64,000 nucleotides of DNA, from NCBI RefSeq assembly GCF_048571275.1, contig NZ_CP182357.1, forward strand, positions 2,108,001 to 2,172,000, written 5' to 3'. The notes below the pieces were generated by a model. The model was not told the origin of the DNA. It saw only the letters and a program-made list of their open reading frames with translations, and did not search any database. The DNA comes from Marinarcus sediminis. Lineage in GTDB: Bacteria > Campylobacterota > Campylobacteria > Campylobacterales > Arcobacteraceae. Of this stretch, positions 53,225 to 60,617 are shown in pieces. The position numbers were made by a program, and so were the translations under genes. Each line of letters starts with the position of its first letter. Position 1 is the stretch's first letter.

Positions 53225-53947
53225 CTAAAAAGTAAAGTTTTCTCCCAAATAGTGCTCTCTTACGCTTCCATCAGTTTTAATGTCTTCTGCATCACCACTG
53301 GCTAAAACATTTCCACTTTTCATTACATATGCACGGTCACATATTTGCAGTGTTTCTCGAACATTGTGATCGGTAATGAGTATACCTATCCCTCTTTTTG
53401 AGAGTTGATGAATAATCTCTTGAATATCTTTAACAGCAATGGGATCAACTCCTGCAAAAGGCTCATCTAATAACAAAAATTTTGGTTGAGAGATAAGTGC
53501 TCGAGCAATTTCAGTTCTTCTTCTTTCCCCTCCAGATAACGAAATACCTTTTCTTTGTCGTATGGGTTCAATATTAAAAACAGAGAGCAACTCCTCAACA
53601 CGTTTGTGTTGTTCCAATTTATCTTCTGTGACCACTTGCGCTGCAAGCATTAAGTTATCTTCCACACTTAAGTCTTTAAAAATAGATGACTCTTGAGGCA
53701 AATAACCAATTCCTTTTAATGCTCGTTTATGTAGTGGGAGTGCAGTAATATTAACACCATCAAAGAAAACATCTCCACTTGTGGGTTGAACCAAACCACA
53801 AACGGTATAAAAACTGGTTGTTTTTCCCGCTCCATTGGGACCTAAAAGCCCAACAATTTCTCCGCTGTTTACTTCAAGGCTGATTCCATGTAAAATTTGA
53901 GTTTTTTTGATTCTTTTTGTAATATCTTTTATTTCTAATTTATGCAT
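53225..53947 (-). CDS. lptB: LPS export ABC transporter ATPase
   Basis: 240 residues from the ATG at 53947 (overlap of 8 nt with tsaE). Walker A GPNGAGKTT, signature LSGGERRR, Walker B LLLDEPFAGVDP, and ITDHNVRETL with the H loop. This is typical LptB, which powers LPS extraction from the inner membrane with LptFG. tsaE-lptB is a common pair in Campylobacterota, where rpoN usually follows; here it does not. Confidence 0.95.
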   Translation of the reverse strand: MHKLEIKDITKRIKKTQILHGISLEVNSGEIVGLLGPNGAGKTTSFYTVCGLVQPTSGDVFFDGVNITALPLHKRALKGIGYLPQESSIFKDLSVEDNLMLAAQVVTEDKLEQHKRVEELLSVFNIEPIRQRKGISLSGGERRRTEIARALISQPKFLLLDEPFAGVDPIAVKDIQEIIHQLSKRGIGILITDHNVRETLQICDRAYVMKSGNVLASGDAEDIKTDGSVREHYLGENFTF

Positions 53948-54356
53948 AAATTGTATATCGCCTTTTCTCATTTAATTTTTCTATTTTTATTATTAAGATT
54001 TCAAATCCGTAACTTCTTAAAAGCTCTTCGAGTGTTTCATCGCCCCATTCTACAAAGTGTATACCCTCTTTTTCAAACTCTTCTAATAGTCCCAAAGAGA
54101 TGAACTCTTCCAATGTTTTGTTGTATATATCATAATGATAAATTTCACCCTCATAAATGTTTTGTAAACAAAAAGTTGGAGAGGTAACTTCATCTGTAAG
54201 ATTGAGTGATTTTAAATACTCTTGAACCAAAGTTGTTTTTCCACTGGCCAAATCTCCTTGCAACAATACTACACAATCTTTCCCCGCAATCGTTTTTTGA
54301 AGATAGGCAGTAAGTTTGCTCAAATTATTCAGTGAAAGTTCAAACGATTTATTCAA
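53940..54356 (-). CDS. tsaE: tRNA threonylcarbamoyladenosine synthesis ATPase
   Basis: 138 residues. Walker A GDLASGKTTL; also VTSPTFCLQNIYE and HFVEWGDE, which are TsaE features. Acts with TsaB and TsaD in making t6A37 on ANN-decoding tRNAs. Starts 8 nt after trpD. Confidence 0.93.
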   Translation of the reverse strand: MNKSFELSLNNLSKLTAYLQKTIAGKDCVVLLQGDLASGKTTLVQEYLKSLNLTDEVTSPTFCLQNIYEGEIYHYDIYNKTLEEFISLGLLEEFEKEGIHFVEWGDETLEELLRSYGFEILIIKIEKLNEKRRYTIYA

Positions 54357-54364
54357 AATTAAAC

Positions 54365-55348
54365 CTACACCAATGAGTTGGAAACTTGAATTATCTCTTC
54401 TAATTTCTCTTTTGCTGCACCAGATTTAATGGCATTTCTTGCCATTTCAATTCCCTCATCTGTGGTTTGGACTTTTCCATCAACCAAAAGCGATGCGGCT
54501 GCATTGATTAAAACAATATCCAATTTTGCACCATTAATTTTTCCACATAAAATATCTTTGGTCGTTTGCGCATTCTCTTGAGGTGTTCCCCCCTCAACTT
54601 CACTTTTTGCATAAAAATCCATGCCATACTCTCTTGGGTCAATGATAAACTCTCGAATGGTGCCATGATCAACAAAAGCTGCATACGTAATGTCAGAAAT
54701 TGATATTTCATCCATACCATCATTTGAACTGACTACCATGGCTCTTTTTGTCCCTAAAAGTGCCAATGCATTTGCCACTTTGGGTACAAACTCTTTATTA
54801 AAAACGCCCATAAACTGTTTATGAACCGTTGCTGGATTTGAAAGTGGCCCTAAAATATTAAAAATGGTTCGATGGGGTATGCTTTTTCGAATGGGCATGA
54901 TATATTTCATGGCAGGATGATGATTGACTGCAAACATAAAACAAAAACCCGTTTTTTCAAGAAACTCCGCTTGTTGTTCCAATGTTAATGACAAATTCAG
55001 TCCCAAAGCTTCAAGCATGTCAGCACTTCCACTGTTACTTGTGATGCTTCTGTTCCCATGTTTAGCAACGATACATCCACACGCAGCCAAAAGAATCGAA
55101 ACCGTTGTGGAGATATTAAAACTGTTGCTTTTATCGCCACCTGTTCCACAATTATCAATTAACTTCTCTTTTAAATGGTATGGGATTGGGAGAGGAATAA
55201 AGTGTTCTCTCATAGCGCTTGCAGCAGCAGCAATATCTTCTGCTGTTTCCCCTTCTTCATAGAGCTTAATCAAATACTGTCTTACTGTATCATCTGGTAA
55301 TCTGTGCTCAAAAATATCATCGAATTTTAATTTGGTTTTATTAAACAT
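54365..55348 (-). CDS. trpD: anthranilate phosphoribosyltransferase
   Basis: 327 residues. Tryptophan synthesis: transfers phosphoribosyl to anthranilate. The PRPP site reads DNCGTGGDKSNSFNIST, followed by KHGNRSITSNSGSAD and GPLSNPA. No other trp genes are in the window, so it is separated from the rest of the pathway and instead sits with tsaE-lptB. Confidence 0.95.
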   Translation of the reverse strand: MFNKTKLKFDDIFEHRLPDDTVRQYLIKLYEEGETAEDIAAAASAMREHFIPLPIPYHLKEKLIDNCGTGGDKSNSFNISTTVSILLAACGCIVAKHGNRSITSNSGSADMLEALGLNLSLTLEQQAEFLEKTGFCFMFAVNHHPAMKYIMPIRKSIPHRTIFNILGPLSNPATVHKQFMGVFNKEFVPKVANALALLGTKRAMVVSSNDGMDEISISDITYAAFVDHGTIREFIIDPREYGMDFYAKSEVEGGTPQENAQTTKDILCGKINGAKLDIVLINAAASLLVDGKVQTTDEGIEMARNAIKSGAAKEKLEEIIQVSNSLV

Positions 55349-55360
55349 GATATATCCTAA

Positions 55361-55609
55361 TTATTGTATTTTTTTGACATAATCTAACTGTTTAGATTTT
55401 GGTGTTGATTTGGTTGTAGGTATTTGTAAAACTTCAAACTTGTCACTGTATTCAAGATATTTAATCTCTATAATATCTCCGACCTTAACCTCTTTGGCTT
55501 TTTTAACGCAACTGTTATTGATAAAAACAACTTGATGTTCGCACATATCCTCAGCAACAGCTCTTCTTTTTGTTATATTTACAGCATTTAAAAATTTATC
55601 TATTCTCAT
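55361..55609 (-). CDS. S4-domain RNA-binding protein
   Basis: 82 residues. The N-terminus MRIDKFLNAVNITKRR and DMCEHQVVFINNSCVK form an S4 fold, as in Hsp15/YlmH-type small proteins that bind rRNA or stalled ribosomes. Starts the minus-strand group S4-trpD-tsaE-lptB; divergent from argG. Specific function not identifiable. Confidence 0.85.
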   Translation of the reverse strand: MRIDKFLNAVNITKRRAVAEDMCEHQVVFINNSCVKKAKEVKVGDIIEIKYLEYSDKFEVLQIPTTKSTPKSKQLDYVKKIQ

Positions 55610-55687
55610 AAAGAAGATTATAGCTAATTTTAGATAAAATAAGCCTCTTTAAAAGACAGAAACAATTAATAAAACAATGGAGAAACA

Positions 55688-56923
55688 ATGAGCAAAAAAG
55701 ATGTTAAAAAAGTAGTCCTTGCTTATAGCGGAGGTTTAGATACTTCAATTATTTTAAAGTGGCTTCAAGATGAATACAACGCTGAAGTGATTACTTTTAC
55801 AGCAGATTTAGGACAAGGGGAAGAGGTAGAACCCGCACGTGAAAAAGCGTTATCATGTGGCATTAAACCAGAAAATATTTTTATTTTAGACATAAAAGAA
55901 GAGTTTGTAAAAGATTACGTTTTCCCAATGTTCAGAGCCAATGCAATTTATGAGGGAGAGTATCTGTTAGGTACTTCAATTGCTCGACCACTTATTGCTA
56001 AAAAACAAATTGAAATTGCCAATAAAATGGGTGCAGATGCCGTTTCTCATGGGGCAACGGGGAAAGGAAATGATCAAGTAAGATTTGAATTAGGGTATTT
56101 GGGTTTACGACCTGATATTACAGTAATTGCACCTTGGAGAGAGTGGGAATTAAACTCAAGAGAGAGTTTATTGGCTTATGCAAAACAACATGGAATTGAA
56201 ATCTCTAAAAAACATATGGATGAAAATGGAAACCCAAAAGTAAGCCCCTACTCAATGGATGCCAACCTTTTACACATCTCTTATGAGGGATTGCATTTAG
56301 AAAATCCAAATAATGAACCAGAAGAGTCAATGTGGTTATGGACAACGGCTCCCGAAAAAGCACCTGATGAAGCGGAATATATTACGATTGGCTATAAAAA
56401 TGGAGACCCTATTTCTATTAATGGTGAAGAGTTGTCTCCGGCAACATTATTAAAAAAACTCAATGACTATGGAAATAAACACGGTATTGGAAGAGTAGAT
56501 ATTGTTGAAAACCGATATGTTGGTATGAAAGCACGTGGTTGTTATGAAACACCAGGTGGAACCATTTTATTAAAAGCACACAGAGCCATTGAATCAATTT
56601 GTTTAGACAGAGAAGCAGCACATTTAAAAGATGAAATGATGCCAAGATATGCCAAACTGATCTACCAAGGGTATTGGTTCTCACCTGAAAGAGAAATGCT
56701 TCAAGCTGCCATTGATTCAACACAAAAATTTGTTGAAGGAACAGTCAGATTAAAACTCTATAAAGGAAATGTAATGGTTGTTGGACGAGAATCGGTCAAC
56801 TCATTATACTCTGAAGCTCACTCAACTTTTGAAGCAGATGCCGTATACAATCAAAAAGATGCAGAAGGATTTATCCGACTGAATGCCTTAAGATTTATCA
56901 TCGCTGGACAAAAACGAAAATAA
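55688..56923 (+). CDS. argG: argininosuccinate synthase
   Basis: 411 residues. Joins citrulline and aspartate with ATP in arginine synthesis. LAYSGGLDTSIIL is the PP-loop, SHGATGKGNDQVRFE the substrate loop. GGAG lies upstream of the ATG. Followed by a strong terminator, so it is monocistronic and separate from the peptidase/ATP-grasp operon. Confidence 0.97.
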   Translation: MSKKDVKKVVLAYSGGLDTSIILKWLQDEYNAEVITFTADLGQGEEVEPAREKALSCGIKPENIFILDIKEEFVKDYVFPMFRANAIYEGEYLLGTSIARPLIAKKQIEIANKMGADAVSHGATGKGNDQVRFELGYLGLRPDITVIAPWREWELNSRESLLAYAKQHGIEISKKHMDENGNPKVSPYSMDANLLHISYEGLHLENPNNEPEESMWLWTTAPEKAPDEAEYITIGYKNGDPISINGEELSPATLLKKLNDYGNKHGIGRVDIVENRYVGMKARGCYETPGGTILLKAHRAIESICLDREAAHLKDEMMPRYAKLIYQGYWFSPEREMLQAAIDSTQKFVEGTVRLKLYKGNVMVVGRESVNSLYSEAHSTFEADAVYNQKDAEGFIRLNALRFIIAGQKRK

Positions 56924-56933
56924 AATATATTCC

Positions 56934-56966
56934 AAGGTGGCTAAAAAATAGCCACCTTATTTTTTC
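56934..56966 (+). terminator. terminator of argG
   Basis: Perfect stem AAGGTGGCTA (56934-56943) with TAGCCACCTT (56949-56958), 5-nt loop, then a T-rich tract. It insulates argG from the downstream operon. Confidence 0.92.
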
Positions 56967-56982
56967 TACTTTTACTCAATTG

Positions 56983-57049
56983 TGTTACCATTATTTAAAT
57001 AATTTATTGTAAAATTATTTTTGTTACCAAAATGCTACTTTTTTATAGT
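56983..57049 (+). promoter_or_regulatory. putative promoter and direct repeats of the ATP-grasp/peptidase operon
   Basis: TATAGT (57044-57049) after a T run is a likely -10, 33 nt before the first start codon. TGTTACCA occurs twice (56983-56990 and 57022-57029), 39 nt apart, both upstream of the -10 on the same face if the helix has about 10 bp per turn. These may bind a regulator. Confidence 0.45.
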
Positions 57050-57081
57050 AATATCTCTCTCATTTTAATATTTGGAAACAC

Positions 57082-58176
57082 ATGAACTATCTGAACGATT
57101 TAAAAACAATAATGAGCATAAACTCATACACAAAAAATAAAAGTGGTGTCGATGAAGTTGGCACAATCATGTCAATTTGGCTCGAAAAGTTAAACTTTCA
57201 AAAAACAGTTCACACTCGTGAATTATTGGGCAATCATTTGCTTTTTACCTCACAAAAAAAAGAGGGCATTAAAATATTGCTTTTAGGGCACAATGATACT
57301 GTGTTCCCACCTGATACTTTTGAGACAGTCACAGAAGATGAAACTTGGATTTATGGACCAGGTGCATGTGACATGAAAGGCGGAAATATTGTAGCGCTGG
57401 AAGCTTTGAGAAATATTTATAAACAACAAGGCGAAATTTTTAATATTGATTTTCTGCTTGTCTCAGATGAAGAGACGGGAAGCGATGATTCAAAGTTCCT
57501 CACAGCCTCTTTGGCTCCCAATTATGATTACTGTTTTGTCTTTGAAGCTGCGGGTGAAAACCTTGAGATTGTTACTGGACGTAAAGGTGTGGGCACTTTT
57601 ACTATTGCTATTGAGGGGAAAGCATCTCATGCGGGAACATCATATTTAAAAGGGATAGATGCCAATTTAGAAGCGTCGTATAAATTGCAAAAATTGGTGG
57701 CTTTGACCAATATTGATATTGGAACTACGGTCAATGTAGGAAAAATCACAGGAGGAATTGGGGCAAACACCATCTCTCCAAAGTGTGAGTTGCTCATTGA
57801 GATACGGTACACCACCAATGATGAACGAGAAAGAGTCTTAAATGCTCTCAATGAAATTGTCAGCACTTCTTATGTAGCAGGTACTCAATCAACTCTGAGT
57901 GGTGGCATTCAAAGAGATGTTATGGAACCCAATGAATCGCAAACGAACTTTATTGCAAAACTTGAAAAAATCACAAATTTAAAGATTCAAACAGAAAAAA
58001 GAGGCGGTGTCAGCGATGCCAATATTGTAGCAAGTTGTGGCGTGATTACATTAGATGGATTTGGTCCATTTGGAGATGGAGATCACACCTTGCATGAGAA
58101 AGCATTAAAAAGCAGTTTTAAACAAAGAATTGAGATGATGACTAAAATATTAACTCATTATCAAACACATAATTAA
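57082..58176 (+). CDS. M20 metallopeptidase, carboxypeptidase G2-like
   Basis: 364 residues with a full di-zinc site: His70/Asp72 (GHNDT), bridging Asp97 (ACDMKGG), catalytic Glu130 and ligand Glu131 (SDEETGS), an acidic ligand in VFEAAG, and His335 (GDGDHTLHE). The lid/dimerisation domain includes KASHAGTSYLKGIDAN. The closest recognised type is CPG2, which removes C-terminal glutamate from folates or peptides. No signal peptide, so cytoplasmic. First gene of a four-gene operon; 12 nt to the first ATP-grasp gene. Substrate unknown. Confidence 0.88.
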   Translation: MNYLNDLKTIMSINSYTKNKSGVDEVGTIMSIWLEKLNFQKTVHTRELLGNHLLFTSQKKEGIKILLLGHNDTVFPPDTFETVTEDETWIYGPGACDMKGGNIVALEALRNIYKQQGEIFNIDFLLVSDEETGSDDSKFLTASLAPNYDYCFVFEAAGENLEIVTGRKGVGTFTIAIEGKASHAGTSYLKGIDANLEASYKLQKLVALTNIDIGTTVNVGKITGGIGANTISPKCELLIEIRYTTNDERERVLNALNEIVSTSYVAGTQSTLSGGIQRDVMEPNESQTNFIAKLEKITNLKIQTEKRGGVSDANIVASCGVITLDGFGPFGDGDHTLHEKALKSSFKQRIEMMTKILTHYQTHN

Positions 58177-58188
58177 AAGGAGCCTGTT

Positions 58189-59091
58189 ATGGAAAAAAGA
58201 AAAATTGGTATGTGGCTTTATCAAAACAGTGGTGGCGATAAAATTCAAGAAAAATTGATTAAACAGTTAAATGAACGTGATATTGAAGTTGTTCCTAATA
58301 TTAACCTAAGAGAAGCCATTGTTAAAAATGCGCATATTATTCATAACGGTCTAAAATTAAACAAATTGGATCTGTTTTTTTCCTATAATGCGGGAGAGCA
58401 AACACAATATCAAATGTATCTGTATAAAGCACTCAACAGAGTCATACCTATGATCAATAATTTTGATGCCTTTGAGTTGACCGAAGATAAGTTTCATACC
58501 TCATTTTTACTCAGAAATCATGGTGTTTTAACAGCAGATTATAAGTTGTGTCATCGAGATGATACCCATCATTTAAAAACAATTATAAAAAAATGGGATA
58601 AAATGGTCTATAAACCAACCGATGGTTGGGGTGGTGTTGGTTTAACAAAAATTGACAGTGAAGAAGCACTCAATATGCTGATACCTTTTTTAAATCAAAT
58701 GAATTTAAGGTATTTTTATGTTGAAAAATTCATTGACTACGATAACACCGATTACAGAGTTGATATTGTTGATGGAAAATTTGTTGGTTGTTATGGAAGA
58801 AAAGCGGCATTAAGTGACTGGCGTACCAATGTTACAAGTGGTGGAAGTGTATTTTTAAGAGAGCCAAATGAGACTGTAATTAAATTGGCACTGAAAGCGG
58901 CTAAAGTTACAGGGTTAGATATTGCGGGCGTAGATATTATTTATGACAGAAAAAAAGAGAAGTATGTTGTTCTTGAAGTCAATGGCATTCCTGCTTTTGC
59001 AACTCCAGAACAAGAGAAACTGGGGATTGATTTCAATGATAAAAAAATTGAATTGATCGTTGATTTAATCGACAGAAAAACAAAAAAATAG
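58189..59091 (+). CDS. RimK-like ATP-grasp ligase
   Basis: 300 residues. A pre-ATP-grasp domain (about 1-110), then the ATP-grasp fold: VYKPTDGWGGVG (ATP-binding Lys and Gly-rich loop), FIDYDNTDYRVDIVDG, SDWRTNVTSGGS (matches the RimK/ligase loop), and the Mg site Glu263-x-Asn265 in VLEVNGIPAF. All catalytic features are intact. It should activate a carboxylate as acyl-phosphate and join it to an amine, as RimK does with glutamate on ribosomal protein S6. GGAG precedes the ATG. Acceptor unknown. Confidence 0.87.
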   Translation: MEKRKIGMWLYQNSGGDKIQEKLIKQLNERDIEVVPNINLREAIVKNAHIIHNGLKLNKLDLFFSYNAGEQTQYQMYLYKALNRVIPMINNFDAFELTEDKFHTSFLLRNHGVLTADYKLCHRDDTHHLKTIIKKWDKMVYKPTDGWGGVGLTKIDSEEALNMLIPFLNQMNLRYFYVEKFIDYDNTDYRVDIVDGKFVGCYGRKAALSDWRTNVTSGGSVFLREPNETVIKLALKAAKVTGLDIAGVDIIYDRKKEKYVVLEVNGIPAFATPEQEKLGIDFNDKKIELIVDLIDRKTKK

Positions 59092-59107
59092 ATAATAAAG
59101 GAATATT

Positions 59108-60613
59108 ATGAGCAAACTACCAAAACTTGGATTTTTATATCTTGATTATGTATTGAGATTTTTTGATAAATCAAACTTTAAGGGCTGGCCGAACAAAATT
59201 GAGAGTGTAACTTACCATTGGAAAAATGATAAAAAAAGATTTATCAAAGAGGTAAAAAGAAAAAAAATTGATATTTTAATTGGAAATATCCCGGCAACTG
59301 CGTATGAAACTTTTGTTGAAATTGCAAAAGAGTTGCCACACGTACGATTTGTGCCCTCACTTGAGACACAATTTTCAAATAAATCAAAAGAGAATGTAAC
59401 TCTGTTTTGTGAAAAATATAAAATTGCTATTCCAAAAACGAGGATTTTTTATGATAAGAAAAAAGGGTATGACTATTTAGAGAAAAAAGCAACCTACCCT
59501 CAAATCATCAAACGAAGTTATGGACCATCAAATTATGGTGGTTATTTTGTGCATAAAGCCAATAATTTTGCTGAAGCAAAAAAGCTGTTGGATGAAAAAC
59601 AATATACGCCAATTTATACTCAAAATGCGATAGATTTAAAACATTCGGGGGATATTCGTGTAATGCTTATTGGGCATAAACCCATTTGTGCGTTTTGGCG
59701 ATTTTCTGGAAAAGGACAGTGGATTACCAATACTTCACAAGGGGGCTCAATGTCGTATAACAATATTCCTATGAATGCATTAGAACTTGCAGTAAAAGCC
59801 AGTAAAGCTGCAAAAGCAGAATATTGGGCTTGTGATATTGCCATAGATGCAAAAAACGATAAGCCTTATATTTTAGAGTGCGCAACAGCATTTGCAGCTT
59901 TTCCTTATGTCAGAGATTGGATTTGTCAATATCTGATGTGGGATTTTTCTAAAGGCAGATTTCCCAAACCTCATGTTCCAATGTTTTCATGGGAAGAGTT
60001 GGGGAAAATTGACTCTTCGCTTTTAAGAACCATGAGACATATTGGATTCAGTAAATATAAACCCTCATGTGATGGAACATGGTATATCAATGAAAAAAAT
60101 GATGCCTTTGAGATGGAATTATCGGAACAGAGCAATGAAAATGATCTGCCAGATTCAATTGCACCAGAAAATTTACCCATTAAAAATGATTTGAATAAAA
60201 ACAGTGAAGTTGAAGCACATTTTGATGGTAAAAAAATTAATTTTAACCATGCAACATTGACTGATTTGATGAGTTTATATGGCATGGAAGATGAATTGGC
60301 AATAGATATTAAAGATTATCTTGAAGCAAATATCATTACAGATGCTTCTGATTTATTAGAGCTTGAATCCATTGATGAACAGATGTTAAAAACCTGGGAT
60401 AATCACATTGATGATATGAGAGTGGATATTAACAGTGTCACCAAAGAGAGTTTAAATAAAATAAAAGGAATTGGTACTAAACTTGCAAAGATTATTCTTG
60501 ATTTTAAAGAAAAAAATGGAAAATTTTCAAGTTTAGAAGAACTGAAAAATTTAGAAGGTATTGGCAAAAGTAAATTTGCTCAACTGAAATCTAGATTGAA
60601 AATAGGAGAATAA
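59108..60613 (+). CDS. ATP-grasp protein fused to helix-hairpin-helix repeats
   Basis: 501 residues. Residues 1-310 form an ATP-grasp protein related to the preceding gene product (PQIIKRSYGPSNYGGYF, HSGDIRVMLIG, QWITNTSQGGS). At the Mg site, however, it reads Glu257-Cys-Ala259, so the metal-binding Asn is Ala. After a polar linker (about 330-370) come two HhH-type repeats: a diverged one (about 377-435, INFNHATLTDLM) and a clear ComEA-like (HhH)2 (439-501, VDINSVTKESLNKIKGIG ... LEGIGKSKFAQLKS), a dsDNA-binding fold. The fusion suggests a DNA-tethered ligase or a non-catalytic partner of the first ATP-grasp protein. Confidence 0.85.
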   Translation: MSKLPKLGFLYLDYVLRFFDKSNFKGWPNKIESVTYHWKNDKKRFIKEVKRKKIDILIGNIPATAYETFVEIAKELPHVRFVPSLETQFSNKSKENVTLFCEKYKIAIPKTRIFYDKKKGYDYLEKKATYPQIIKRSYGPSNYGGYFVHKANNFAEAKKLLDEKQYTPIYTQNAIDLKHSGDIRVMLIGHKPICAFWRFSGKGQWITNTSQGGSMSYNNIPMNALELAVKASKAAKAEYWACDIAIDAKNDKPYILECATAFAAFPYVRDWICQYLMWDFSKGRFPKPHVPMFSWEELGKIDSSLLRTMRHIGFSKYKPSCDGTWYINEKNDAFEMELSEQSNENDLPDSIAPENLPIKNDLNKNSEVEAHFDGKKINFNHATLTDLMSLYGMEDELAIDIKDYLEANIITDASDLLELESIDEQMLKTWDNHIDDMRVDINSVTKESLNKIKGIGTKLAKIILDFKEKNGKFSSLEELKNLEGIGKSKFAQLKSRLKIGE

Positions 60614-60617
60614 TTTT

